43,020 bases of DNA from an uncultured Lachnospiraceae bacterium (GCA_910584585.1 CAJUBP010000042.1:1-43020); one strand, 5' to 3'. Positions 31,709 to 40,157 are shown, numbered from the stretch's first letter. A program made the numbers and translations. The notes: generated by a model not told the origin, from the letters alone.

Positions 31709-31727
31709 TTTCAGGTTAAAAAAATTT

Positions 31728-34073
31728 TTACGCTGTCTCAGCATATTTTATGCTGATTTCATTCGTCAACCGACATTTTTCGCCGTAAACTTCAATTTCA
31801 ACTTCCTCAGTTCCTGTCTCATTGACAATCCAAAGGTTTTCATGGTCCATCTGAATGTGCAGCTTCTGTCCATGCCAGAAAATGCAGAAATCCAGTTTTT
31901 TCCAGTTCTCTGGCAGCGAAGGACAGATTCTCAGACTGCCGTGAAGCATTCTTAAACCGCCGAATCCAAATACAACGGACTGCCAGATTCCCGCTATGGA
32001 GGCGGCATGAATTCCCGGATCGGAACTCTTCATATTCTCTCCCGCGTCGATGCGGATTGCCCGCTGAAACAACTCGTAAGCCATTTTCTTGTCTTTCATA
32101 TCGTTGGCAAGAATCACATGGGTGGATAAGGACAGGGAAGAATCATGCAAGGTCTTCGGCTCATAATAATTCCAGTTTGCCTTTTTCACTTCCAATGAGA
32201 ATAAATCTTCCATCAGCAGAAACAGAATCATGATATCCGCCTGTTTCGAAACCTGCAGACGATTTACCTGCTCCAGATTGTATTCCTTGAACAGCGTTCC
32301 CACCTGGTCCGCTTCTTTGTACTTTTTCAAGTCAATCACCGGATAAGTGAGGTACCCTGCGTCTTGGGCTATCACCAGATCTTCTTCCCGGGGTCTGGGC
32401 AGATAAATCAGCGGCCGCCGTTCCTGCCAGATTCCATAAGCCCGCTTAAGCCCCATCTTCTGATCCAGTTTTGCAAACAGCTCCGGTTTCTTTTCTTCCA
32501 GTTCTTCATAATACCGAATGGCAATCCCCAGGTTCCAGTGAGCCATATAATTGGTAAACGCGTTGTCGTCGGCATGTTCTTTGTATTCATCCGGACCTAC
32601 CACGTCATTGATATGATATTTCTTATCCGCTTCGCTCCACTCCAGCCTGGACGCCCAGAATTTCGCCGTATCCAGCAAAAGTTCATAGCCGCAGCGATCC
32701 ATAAAATCCTGGTCGCCTGTCACCATATAATACTGCCAGATCCCATAAGCCACATCCGCTGTAATATGCTGTTCAATAAATCCTGACCATATCTTGGTGG
32801 GCAGCCCTGTTACAATATCGGCCGCTCCCCAGACCGGCGTCACTTCCCCGTCGTCCAGCCAGGCAGATTCCCAGGGAAACTGCGCTCCTTCATAATGATT
32901 TCCCTCTGCTTTTTTATGGGCGCCCGGAAGGGACAAATAACGATATTCCTCCAGAGAGCGGGCAACTGCCGGATCTGTAAAGGTAAAATACGGCAAAGCA
33001 AAAATATCCGTATCCCAGAAGGTATGCCCTTTGTACCCTTCGCCGCTTAACCCCTTTGCTCCGATATTCATGCGGTTGTCATGGGCAGGCGTCATGGTAT
33101 AGAGATGGTACTGTGCAAAACGGATGGCAAACTGATCCATTGGATTGTCAGATTCTATAATAACCGGCATCCTTTTCCAGACCCGCTCCTCCCATGCCGC
33201 CGCGCTCTCCCCGGCCAGGGTATCATACCCTTTGCTCCTGCTTTCCTTCAAAGCATGAAGCCCGATTTCCTGAAGTTCCTTTATTGATTTACCAGTGTGC
33301 TCCCGATCCCTGGATGTATAAACATTGCTGATTTTTTCAATGACAAGGGTCTGCCCCGCCTTTAATTCTTTCGCATATTCACAGCTTATTTTCCTGCGGT
33401 CCATCACAATCAGCTTCTGCATTTCACAAGGTTCCCCATTTACCCGAAACTCACATGCAGATGTAAACACAAAGTTCAGTTTTGTCTCCGTGGTAGTCTG
33501 GCAGCACTGCATGTATGTCCCGTCATAAAACCGCTTATCCCCTTCCGAGAAATGCTGTACGCCGCTGTTTGTCACACTGCCGTCGATTCCCGGCGTAAGC
33601 TTTAGCTTCACATCATGGCTGACGGGAGTCAATGTAATCTTCTGAGCCACCACATGCAGATCCTTCATAGACACAATTCTTTGAAACAGAATCTCCACTT
33701 CATCCCCTGCCGGCGATACCCAGTTTACTTTCCGGCTCAGTTCCCCTGTTTTCAAATTAAGCTGGCGGCAGTATCCTTTCACTTCTCCCTTTTCCAGAGA
33801 AAAAACTTCTCCGCCGATTTCCATAGGAATCTGAATCACATCCGCCGCATTGGGAAGCTCTGTCACTTCATTCTCATCAAACTTATTAAAGGTGCCGGCC
33901 ACGAAGAATCCTCTTTTTTCTCCAAGATACGGTTCTTCCGTTGCGCTTCTGACGCACATGTAGCCGTTGCCAAGGCACATAATGGATTCGCATTTTCCCA
34001 GATAACGGCTGTCAAATTCCTTTTCCGCCAAAATCCAATCCCTGGCGCGTGAATAGTCCATAAGTGTTTTCAA
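31728..34073 (-). CDS. GH65 alpha-glucoside phosphorylase
   Basis: A 781-aa cytoplasmic enzyme of the maltose/kojibiose/trehalose phosphorylase family. The N-terminal beta-sandwich domain begins ILAEKEFDSRYLGKCESIMC; the (alpha/alpha)6 barrel has GHTFWDTDIF at about 349-358 and the general acid Glu496 in VVGPDEYKEH; a C-terminal beta domain closes the chain. GH65 phosphorylases produce beta-glucose-1-phosphate, and pgmB is in the same operon. The disaccharide (maltose, nigerose, kojibiose, trehalose or another) cannot be decided from sequence. The start is TTG at 34073, ten bases after AGGAGG; an internal ATG four codons on is too far from that site. Confidence 0.94.
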   Translation of the reverse strand: MKTLMDYSRARDWILAEKEFDSRYLGKCESIMCLGNGYMCVRSATEEPYLGEKRGFFVAGTFNKFDENEVTELPNAADVIQIPMEIGGEVFSLEKGEVKGYCRQLNLKTGELSRKVNWVSPAGDEVEILFQRIVSMKDLHVVAQKITLTPVSHDVKLKLTPGIDGSVTNSGVQHFSEGDKRFYDGTYMQCCQTTTETKLNFVFTSACEFRVNGEPCEMQKLIVMDRRKISCEYAKELKAGQTLVIEKISNVYTSRDREHTGKSIKELQEIGLHALKESRSKGYDTLAGESAAAWEERVWKRMPVIIESDNPMDQFAIRFAQYHLYTMTPAHDNRMNIGAKGLSGEGYKGHTFWDTDIFALPYFTFTDPAVARSLEEYRYLSLPGAHKKAEGNHYEGAQFPWESAWLDDGEVTPVWGAADIVTGLPTKIWSGFIEQHITADVAYGIWQYYMVTGDQDFMDRCGYELLLDTAKFWASRLEWSEADKKYHINDVVGPDEYKEHADDNAFTNYMAHWNLGIAIRYYEELEEKKPELFAKLDQKMGLKRAYGIWQERRPLIYLPRPREEDLVIAQDAGYLTYPVIDLKKYKEADQVGTLFKEYNLEQVNRLQVSKQADIMILFLLMEDLFSLEVKKANWNYYEPKTLHDSSLSLSTHVILANDMKDKKMAYELFQRAIRIDAGENMKSSDPGIHAASIAGIWQSVVFGFGGLRMLHGSLRICPSLPENWKKLDFCIFWHGQKLHIQMDHENLWIVNETGTEEVEIEVYGEKCRLTNEISIKYAETA

Positions 34074-34148
34074 TGTTCGGTGTCCTCCTAGTATGTTTCA
34101 TTTTTAGTTGTTTTGCAGCGTGAAAACATGCTTAAAAATGAGCTGATT

Positions 34149-34433
34149 TCAGGTACTCAATGAAAAAAAATAGTAGTTTGAGATCAGCGCAAGGGCAATT
34201 ATGCCGCAGATATCCAATCCTGCCGCAAGAACCGCGTCAATCTGAAGAACAGAGATAAACACGCAGTCTAAGGCGAGGGCGGTGGGAAGAAACAGCCTCA
34301 GGCTCTTCTTAAAATCATTGGTATTCCGGTACAGCCGGGCACAGAACCAGGCTGCTGTACCTATCAGAAGCGCTGCGCCCAGAAGGCAGAACGGATTCAT
34401 TCTTGCCAGTATGGAACTCTCATCTGCCGTCAT
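34149..34433 (-). CDS. Small hypothetical membrane protein
   Basis: A 94-aa protein starting at ATG 34433 behind GGAAGGGGGG. It has three hydrophobic stretches: FCLLGAALLIGTAAWFCARL, LFLPTALALDCVFISVLQI and GLDICGIIALALISNYYFF. A short basic segment separates the first two. It overlaps the end of the RDD gene by 14 bp and precedes GH65 by 75 nt, so it is translationally coupled to the former and probably co-transcribed with the sugar genes. No family is recognised; an accessory membrane partner of the RDD protein is a guess. Confidence 0.7.
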   Translation of the reverse strand: MTADESSILARMNPFCLLGAALLIGTAAWFCARLYRNTNDFKKSLRLFLPTALALDCVFISVLQIDAVLAAGLDICGIIALALISNYYFFSLST

Positions 34434-34860
34434 CTTTCTGCCCCCCTTCCCTTTGCGTCTCAAAGCGGTATACTACCCTGGTATTGCCTGCCAAATCGTG
34501 CAGCGTCCTTCCGTCTTTGCGCGCAAACATCATGACAATGCTGACTCCGCAGGCAGCCCAGCCGAAAACGGGAACGATATAGAGTGATTTCACCAGTTCC
34601 CGGATTCCCACATAGAGAATCGGAGCTTTCCCTCCGTTTGCGTCCACACATTTGAGTCTGCCAAAATACTTTCCCAGGGACTGTCCCCAGTATTCTGTAA
34701 ACAATGTGCCATAAACCGCGAATAAGAATTGAAAGAACAGCTCCGCCTGCCGGACGGACGCCCCAAAAATCCCCATCATAATCATTTGAATAGGAATCAT
34801 AATGATGAGTCCGTCTAAGATTCCGCATAACATGCGCAATATTGCACCTGATTTTCTCAT
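34420..34860 (-). CDS. RDD-family membrane protein
   Basis: A 146-aa protein with the RDD fold: a first helix LRMLCGILDGLIIMIPIQMI containing the conserved Asp, a second (FFQFLFAVYGTLFTEYW), then GQSLGKYFGRLKCVD, which is the typical G-x-S-x-G-K motif. A last helix is followed by DGRTLHDLAGNTRVV. RDD proteins are small membrane proteins of mostly unknown transport-related function. An open frame extends to 35046, but AGGAGG seven bases before ATG 34860 fixes the start. It leads the alpha-glucoside operon and has a promoter with a LacI-type operator at the transcription start. Confidence 0.88.
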   Translation of the reverse strand: MRKSGAILRMLCGILDGLIIMIPIQMIMMGIFGASVRQAELFFQFLFAVYGTLFTEYWGQSLGKYFGRLKCVDANGGKAPILYVGIRELVKSLYIVPVFGWAACGVSIVMMFARKDGRTLHDLAGNTRVVYRFETQREGGQKDDGR

Positions 34861-34877
34861 TCTCGTTCCTCCTTTCC

Positions 34878-34926
34878 AAAACGTTTTTGTTAAATAGATA
34901 ATAACAAACTGAGAACTGTTTGTAAA
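34878..34926 (-). promoter_or_regulatory. Operon promoter with LacI-type operator
   Basis: Minus-strand TTTACA (34921-34926) and TATTAT (34898-34903) are 17 bp apart. The palindromic AAAACGTTTT (34878-34887) sits right at the predicted transcription start, a classic repressor position. It matches the sites at 31697 and 36173. Confidence 0.68.
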
Positions 34927-34930
34927 ATCC

Positions 34931-34971
34931 AAAAAAGTGCCAAAAATACTTTCGTATATTTGGCACTTTTT
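34931..34971. terminator. Bidirectional terminator between LacI gene and RDD operon
   Basis: AAAAAGTGCCAAAAATA (34932-34948) pairs with TATATTTGGCACTTTTT (34955-34971) over a 6-nt loop. It lies about 70 nt past the LacI stop and is flanked by T-tracts on both strands. Confidence 0.85.
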
Positions 34972-35042
34972 ACTATGAAAGCTAGAGCGTGTTTGGAAAA
35001 CGCTCTGCAATTTCGTAGCAGGATTGCAGCTATTCCAACAAA

Positions 35043-36065
35043 TCAATTCTCTCTGGCCGGCCCCGTTGTTCCCCTTAAAACCAATTCATGAGGCAAAACA
35101 ATCTCATCCGGAACCTCTTCTCCCTGTATCATTTTCCAAACCGCTTTGCTGCCTTCTGTCCCTAATCTGGAGGGACGCTGCCGGACCGTGGATATTCCTT
35201 TATACACATAATCCGCAATGGGGATATCGTCAAATCCCATCACGGAAATATCTTCCGGGACCCGCATTCCCATGGCCTCAATTCCCCGGACAGCCCCGAT
35301 TGCCATCATGTCGCTTGCGCAAAACAATGCAGTTATCTGAGGATATTTCTTTAACAGTTCCTGGGTCTTCTCAAACGCGATATCCTCTATAAAATCACAA
35401 TATATCATATAATCCAGCCGCAATGATATCTTTGCTTCCAGCAATGCGGAAACGTATCCGCTGTAGCGTTCTCCGCATACATCGGCTGTGATTCCGCCGT
35501 TCAGCATTCCTATCTCCTTATGTCCAAGACCAATGAGATACCTGACCGCTTCTTTTGCCGCGGTTACGTTATCAATGGTAATCTTACATTTATTCTTGCC
35601 GGAAACCTTCATGTCTATCAGCGCGCAGGGAATGCTGCTCTTTAAAATCTCCCTGTAATAAGGATCGTCTGTTTTAAGGCCGGTTACCACCACGCCGCTC
35701 AGATTCTTTTTCTTGCATAACTGCAGAAAGCTCAGCCGTTCCTGCCTGGCCTTATTGGTGGCAAGAAGCACAAACTCGCAGTCATGTTCATTGCACTGCT
35801 GAAAAATACCGTAAATCAATCCATAGACAAAACCGTTTTCGTCTTTCTCCCTTAATTCCGATGTCAGCAGCGCAATTGTGGTATCCGCCTTTCCTCCCAG
35901 AGATCTGGCGCTGGAATCCGGCGCGTAATTCAGCCGTTCCACTGCTTCCCGGACACGCTCCTTTGTTTTTTCACTGACGTCCGGATATCCATTTAAAGCT
36001 CTTGAAACAGTGGTAATAGAGACTCCCACTTCTTTTGCCACATCTTTAATACCAATTTTCTTCAC
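35043..36065 (-). CDS. LacI-family transcriptional regulator
   Basis: A 340-aa repressor with an N-terminal helix-turn-helix (GIKDVAKEVGVSITTVSRAL) and hinge (LNYAPDSSARSL), followed by a periplasmic-binding-protein-like effector domain (TIALLTSELREKDENG, GFDDIPIADYVYKGISTV). The start codon is GTG (36065), with GAGGTG about nine bases upstream; the only nearby ATG is out of frame. It is separated by a terminator from the alpha-glucoside operon it probably controls. A matching AAACGTTTT palindrome in its own upstream region suggests autoregulation. The effector is unknown; an alpha-glucoside or its phosphate is the natural guess. Confidence 0.94.
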   Translation of the reverse strand: MKKIGIKDVAKEVGVSITTVSRALNGYPDVSEKTKERVREAVERLNYAPDSSARSLGGKADTTIALLTSELREKDENGFVYGLIYGIFQQCNEHDCEFVLLATNKARQERLSFLQLCKKKNLSGVVVTGLKTDDPYYREILKSSIPCALIDMKVSGKNKCKITIDNVTAAKEAVRYLIGLGHKEIGMLNGGITADVCGERYSGYVSALLEAKISLRLDYMIYCDFIEDIAFEKTQELLKKYPQITALFCASDMMAIGAVRGIEAMGMRVPEDISVMGFDDIPIADYVYKGISTVRQRPSRLGTEGSKAVWKMIQGEEVPDEIVLPHELVLRGTTGPAREN

Positions 36066-36170
36066 CGTTCATGTGCACCTCAACTCTTTGTTATTCCTGA
36101 TAAAAATCCTCTCTTTATCTTTTTTATTGTACCACACTCAAAGCCGGCTTTCATTATATTTTTTATTGGA

Positions 36171-36184
36171 GCAAACGTTTTCGC
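36171..36184. promoter_or_regulatory. LacI-type operator upstream of the LacI gene
   Basis: GCAAACGTTTTCGC is a palindromic site about 106 nt upstream of the GTG start and some 40 bp upstream of a TACAAT -10 candidate (36126-36131). It shares the AAACGTTT core with the two other sites of this locus. Confidence 0.6.
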
Positions 36185-36242
36185 TCTGGAAAATTACGAT
36201 TTTTCAAGAAATGCGGCATAATATCTGATTTCTTGGAATCCA

Positions 36243-36298
36243 TTACAATTCACACCCATGCCAATCAGCGGGGTGATTGGCATGGGTGTGAATTGTAA
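36243..36298. repeat. Perfect 25-bp inverted repeat
   Basis: Bases 36243-36267 (TTACAATTCACACCCATGCC...) are exactly complementary to 36274-36298, with only GCGGGG as loop. No T-run follows on either strand. It lies in the 407-bp gap between the LacI gene and the esterase gene, at the border of the more A+T-rich right segment. Confidence 0.9.
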
Positions 36299-36373
36299 CG
36301 GAAATCCTCTCCCGCTTATGATAAAATGAAAAAATTTCTTGAACTCTGTTGGCAGATGTGCTATATTATAAAC

Positions 36374-36464
36374 ATAAAGACAACCGCTCACAAGGGGTTG
36401 TCCAATAAGTCTAGTTTATAGAACCGCCCTTACTCGCCAAAGTACAAGGGTGGTTTTACTTTTG
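36374..36464 (+). ncRNA. Candidate ~90-nt small RNA with own promoter and terminator
   Basis: On the plus strand TTGAAC (36339-36344) and TATATT (36362-36367) are 17 bp apart. The predicted transcript carries a first hairpin GACAACC/GGTTGTC (36379-36402) and ends with AACCGCCCTT/AAGGGTGGTT (36422-36455) followed by TTACTTTTG. The only open frames are trivial. It is convergent with the esterase gene, whose 3' end begins at 36473. Such compact promoter-hairpin-terminator units resemble antisense RNAs of type I toxin-antitoxin loci, but no toxin peptide is visible opposite or beside it. Confidence 0.45.
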
Positions 36465-36472
36465 AGTATATC

Positions 36473-37366
36473 TTATAAAAACCTTTTGAAAAAATCACAT
36501 TCATCATCATTGCACTGTTTTGCGGTATCAGAGCGTATATCGCAATGAAATACATGCCCAGGCTCCGGCCCGTGCTCTGCACTCCCGTACATCCGGCAGA
36601 CAAACGGGACATTACATTCCACAAGCCTTCCTGCCAGAGCAGGCGCCTGCCCTTTCAAAAAGTCACCTGCCGCAGTCATACAAAATACTGGCGGAAATTT
36701 TTCAGTTATATGGTTTAAAACATTTATCAGTTCCATTTCCTTGTTATTTCCTTTTTGCAAAAGAAAATCCGCCAGAAGAAGCCGTGTCAGGCTGCCCTCA
36801 TCTTCTTCCTGGAGCAAAATCCTGTAAGTTCCGCAGTTCAGCGCAACTGCCTTGGGGACAAAACCATCCGGCGCCTGAAATCTATATTCCATAGCATATG
36901 CGGGGTTTGTGCAGGCCGCACAGTACAAAGCCAGAATATTCGCCCCTGCCGAATCCCCTACCGCAAAAATATGTTCCGTGTCGAACCCATACATTTCCGC
37001 ATGTTCCAACACCCACGCAAATACAGAATTCGTATCCTCAATGGGCGCCGGAAACTTAAATTCCGGCGCAAGGCGGTAAGTAAAATTGACAACTGCAAAT
37101 CCCCTCTGCGCCAAATTCATGCAATAAAATTGATACCGCTCCTTATCTCCATATACCCAGCCGCCTCCATGGACGTTTACGATTACCGGAAGTTTCTTTT
37201 GGCCGCTGCTTTTGGGTCGGTACACATCCAGGCATTGCCATTCTGGCAGCTCTCCATAGACAATGTCATCATATCTGTTAATATCCGGCGGGGTCATAAG
37301 CCCTGCATCCCGGATATCGTCTCCTTTTTTAAATTTCTCCCGAACCATATCACTTGTCGCCGACAT
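36473..37366 (-). CDS. Alpha/beta-hydrolase esterase (HSL-like)
   Basis: A 297-aa cytoplasmic hydrolase. The oxyanion-hole motif HGGGW is at 66-70 and the nucleophile Ser139 lies in AVGDSAGAN; late Asp and His (AAGDFLKGQAP, EHGPEPGHVFH) complete the triad. This is the hormone-sensitive-lipase/carboxylesterase subgroup, acting on short-chain or acetyl esters. Start 37366 has AAGGAG five bases upstream; a longer frame reaches 37399. It follows the ROK kinase gene after about 140 nt, a gap with an inverted repeat. Its context (glycosidases, transporter, acetyltransferase) suggests removal of acyl groups from imported glycosides. Confidence 0.88.
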   Translation of the reverse strand: MSATSDMVREKFKKGDDIRDAGLMTPPDINRYDDIVYGELPEWQCLDVYRPKSSGQKKLPVIVNVHGGGWVYGDKERYQFYCMNLAQRGFAVVNFTYRLAPEFKFPAPIEDTNSVFAWVLEHAEMYGFDTEHIFAVGDSAGANILALYCAACTNPAYAMEYRFQAPDGFVPKAVALNCGTYRILLQEEDEGSLTRLLLADFLLQKGNNKEMELINVLNHITEKFPPVFCMTAAGDFLKGQAPALAGRLVECNVPFVCRMYGSAEHGPEPGHVFHCDIRSDTAKQCNDDECDFFKRFL

Positions 37367-37387
37367 AGCAACTCCTTCCCGAAATAT

Positions 37388-37474
37388 ACTCACGAACACT
37401 AACGTTTGCCAGATAATGCCGACTCACGAGCGTTGTTAACTTAAATCATATGGTAAACTTTATCGCTCGTGAGT
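37388..37474. repeat. Inverted and direct ACTCACGA repeats upstream of the esterase
   Basis: ACTCACGAGCG (37422-37432) and CGCTCGTGAGT (37464-37474) form an 11-bp perfect inverted repeat with a 31-nt A+T-rich loop. A related direct copy, ACTCACGAACAC, lies at 37388-37399. There is no T-run; the set may be a regulator-binding site for the esterase gene. Confidence 0.6.
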
Positions 37475-37503
37475 GTAAATGCCTTTGAAATATTTTCTCT
37501 TTT

Positions 37504-38427
37504 CTACAAACTTTTTAACTTTTCCTTCTCCATTTTTACTTTAATTGCCGCCCCTAGCAAATTTGAAGAATTGTTATATTTACATTTATCAATTCTTGTG
37601 GTAAGGAATGCTTCAGTTGCATTGAAATAAGGAACAGATATTTCAGCATATCGTTTTTGAAGCAGTTCCAAAAACCATTGCTCTTCCGAAATACCGCCTC
37701 CAATGCAAATGACCTCCGGATTCCAAGTAACCGCCATATTGATCACATCCATAACAAGATTCCGTATCCATATTTCCATAACTTCACAAGCTTTTGCTTC
37801 ACCTGAAAGATACTTCTCCGTTACCTCCTTTCCGTATGTCACCTGCATATTTTCAGACACGCGCTCATTATAAAGCTGAACCATTTTTCGCATTGAGCAT
37901 TGATTGCCGAGTTTTAATATTTTTCCTGTTTCCGCATCATAGTATGGGATAAAATGCACTTCCCCTGCAAATCCATCATTACCGTAAATAACATCCTTAT
38001 CATTGCAAAGACATCCTCCAACGCCAGTTCCTATGATCAAGTAGCCTGAACTGCGCGTCCCTTGCGCATTTCCAATTTTTAACTCACACAATCCTGCCGA
38101 TTTCGCATCATTGATAGTTGCTGTAAACCTGTTAAGACGTTTTCCAACTTCTTCATTTACCGTTGTTCCATACATGTTCTCTACCGTTTTTGCTGCACGT
38201 GTCTTAACAAGCGATGTGTAATCAATTAATCCCGGTGCGCTGATTCCTACACAATTAATGTTATCCACCTGAATTCCTTCGCAAAGATAATCATAAAACT
38301 CATCATTCGAATCAAAATGCTTCGTCTCTTTCTTCCATTGCTCCTGTATCGTAAATAGTTGATTCACATAAGCATACTTAATAAAGGTTCCGCCTATATC
38401 AATGGCAAGAATATATTTTTCACTCAT
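37504..38427 (-). CDS. ROK-family sugar kinase, BglK-like
   Basis: A 307-aa cytoplasmic kinase. The ATP phosphate-binding motif is ILAIDIGGTFIKYAYV; VGISAPGLID, the catalytic-Asp region TINDAKSAGL and the IIGTGVGGCL loop follow. The usual ROK zinc motif C-x-C-G-x2-G-C is absent (NQCSMRKMVQ at that place). The beta-glucoside kinase BglK also lacks it, unlike typical glucokinases. With an adjacent GH1 enzyme carrying phosphate-binding residues, phosphorylation of an imported beta-glucoside is a better guess than glucose phosphorylation, though the latter stays possible. Its ATG overlaps the stop of the GNAT gene by 4 bp, implying coupling. Confidence 0.88.
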   Translation of the reverse strand: MSEKYILAIDIGGTFIKYAYVNQLFTIQEQWKKETKHFDSNDEFYDYLCEGIQVDNINCVGISAPGLIDYTSLVKTRAAKTVENMYGTTVNEEVGKRLNRFTATINDAKSAGLCELKIGNAQGTRSSGYLIIGTGVGGCLCNDKDVIYGNDGFAGEVHFIPYYDAETGKILKLGNQCSMRKMVQLYNERVSENMQVTYGKEVTEKYLSGEAKACEVMEIWIRNLVMDVINMAVTWNPEVICIGGGISEEQWFLELLQKRYAEISVPYFNATEAFLTTRIDKCKYNNSSNLLGAAIKVKMEKEKLKSL

Positions 38428-38900
38428 TCACCCACATCCTTTCCTTCACTGGCTGAGTTAATGTGGATTACATTTTTACTGTTCAAAATGTAATCATAAT
38501 AATTTACCTCACTTCGCCGCAGCCATCCAATTCTTTCCCAAAACAAATTTCCCGTCTTATTATCTGACAAAGCCTGCAATGTAACTGTTCCAATCTTTTC
38601 CCGTTCCAACGACTGCAAAGCCATCTCTGCCATTGATCTTCCAATTCCCTTTTTCCGAAATTTCGGATCAACGCAAACGTGATAAAACACACCCGTCCGC
38701 CCGTCGTGGCCGCAGAGAATACTTCCAACAATTTTATTTTCATCTTCCGCCACAATGCTCATATTTGGATTTCTCTCAAGGAAACGGCCTATCCCCTCCA
38801 GGGAATCATCCAGGCTCCGGATTCGGAAGCCCTCAATTACATCCCATAATTTTCTGATCTCTTGGTAATCTTCTTTTACCATATAACGCATCCGTACCAT
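38424..38900 (-). CDS. GNAT-family N-acetyltransferase
   Basis: A 158-aa cytoplasmic acetyltransferase. The acetyl-CoA-binding motif A is FRKKGIGRSMAEMALQSL (about residues 90-107), preceded by the beta-strand GVFYHVCVDPKF; a GNLFWERIGW segment forms the late motif. The substrate is unknown. It starts one base after the transporter gene ends and overlaps the kinase gene by 4 bp, so all three are translated as a unit. AGGAAAA before the ATG is inside the transporter gene. A role in acetylating the imported sugar, its amine derivative or a detoxification step is open. Confidence 0.9.
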   Translation of the reverse strand: MVRMRYMVKEDYQEIRKLWDVIEGFRIRSLDDSLEGIGRFLERNPNMSIVAEDENKIVGSILCGHDGRTGVFYHVCVDPKFRKKGIGRSMAEMALQSLEREKIGTVTLQALSDNKTGNLFWERIGWLRRSEVNYYDYILNSKNVIHINSASEGKDVGE

Positions 38901-38901
38901 C

Positions 38902-40116
38902 TTAATTTTCCTGCTTTTCTTCCTTAGGCATCTTTAAACCGAACAGCGCAACAATTCCCGCGAAAATCCCCAGTCCTGCAAGCACAAAAAATGCATTTGA
39001 GAATTCACCGCCTCCAGCGTCTAATATTGCTCCGATCAACGTAGGCGCAACAAAACCGCCGAAAGAGGAAACAGCCGTAATTACTCCCATTGTGGTTCCA
39101 ATATATTCTTCTGAAACAAGTTTCTGCGGAAGAGTTTTAATTGCAACAAAAGGAAACATACTTGTATAAGCCGCAGTATAAATACAAATAACAGAAAGCA
39201 TTAACACATTTCCCTTTACCATTACCACATAGAGGATTCCTGTCAAAATTGTGCTGAGAAAAATAAACCAATTTTCTTTTCCTTTAAATACCTTAGAAAG
39301 GAAAATTCCGGTTATTGGAGAGCATCCAATGGAAATCAGAGAACTCAACGACAGAATATTTCCAATTTCTACCATTTCCCGGTCAAAATTAGTACTTAAA
39401 AATGTCGCATACCAGTTATTGCTCCCGTTTAAAATCAAATTAAACATAAAAATACAAATTGCAAATATCCACATATTCCGATCTTTAAATACGTCTGATA
39501 CTTTAACCTTATTTTTTTCAGCCGAATCAGTATTTTCCTTTTCTTCCTCCATGCTTTTTATATTGGGAAGGAATTTCGAAATCATCAATAATACAATGAT
39601 ATACAATACCGCCGCTGTCCAATACGCATATTGGTAATTAATGGCGATAATCCTTGCACCGATATTGGCTGCTACAAATCCTGCAATATTCTGAGATACA
39701 AACCATACAGACTGAATCATAACCCTTCTGTCTTTGCTGTAATTTAAGGCAATCCCTTTTGTCGTTGCAGAAGGAACGCTGCCTTGGGAAAATCCCATTA
39801 AAAAACGGATTGTAATAAAGAGGACAAGTACGCTTGCAAAAGGAAATATTGCCGCACAGACAGTTGCCAGCGCCAAACAAGCGGCAAGAACTCTTTTATA
39901 CCCAAACTTATCCGAAATCCATCCTCCCGGCAGGCTGACAATCGCATACCCAAGAGAATACGCACTCATCATCAATCCCGCCTGCGTTGCCGACAAACCA
40001 AATTTTTCACGAATCGGAATAATTGCCATACCAATCAATCCCTTATCAAAGTTAATGGCAAAAAACGCCAGCATTAACAAAATGATAACATAATATTTTT
40101 CAATAAATTTTTTCAT
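38902..40116 (-). CDS. MFS transporter (anion:cation symporter-like)
   Basis: A 404-aa inner-membrane carrier with twelve predicted helices. The MFS loop 2-3 signature is GGWISDKFGYKRVLA (about residues 61-75), and the fourth-helix region FLMGFSQGSVPSATTKGIAL resembles ACS-family sugar-acid and organic-anion importers. A charged central loop (SMEEEKENTDSAEKNKVKVS) separates the two halves. It lies between the GH1 gene and the GNAT/ROK genes in one transcription unit and presumably imports the substrate of the GH1 enzyme without phosphorylating it. AAGGATGGAGAG precedes the ATG. Confidence 0.92.
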   Translation of the reverse strand: MKKFIEKYYVIILLMLAFFAINFDKGLIGMAIIPIREKFGLSATQAGLMMSAYSLGYAIVSLPGGWISDKFGYKRVLAACLALATVCAAIFPFASVLVLFITIRFLMGFSQGSVPSATTKGIALNYSKDRRVMIQSVWFVSQNIAGFVAANIGARIIAINYQYAYWTAAVLYIIVLLMISKFLPNIKSMEEEKENTDSAEKNKVKVSDVFKDRNMWIFAICIFMFNLILNGSNNWYATFLSTNFDREMVEIGNILSLSSLISIGCSPITGIFLSKVFKGKENWFIFLSTILTGILYVVMVKGNVLMLSVICIYTAAYTSMFPFVAIKTLPQKLVSEEYIGTTMGVITAVSSFGGFVAPTLIGAILDAGGGEFSNAFFVLAGLGIFAGIVALFGLKMPKEEKQEN

Positions 40117-40157
40117 CTCTCCATCCTTCTTTCTAAATATACCATCCCGTTGCTAAA

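Noticed and set aside
36243..36298. Rho-independent terminator
   Set aside because: The stem is far longer than usual and no T-run follows on either strand.
36430..36624. Small toxin ORF facing the candidate sRNA
   Set aside because: The 64-codon minus-strand frame overlaps the esterase coding region in another frame and shows no hydrophobic toxin helix.
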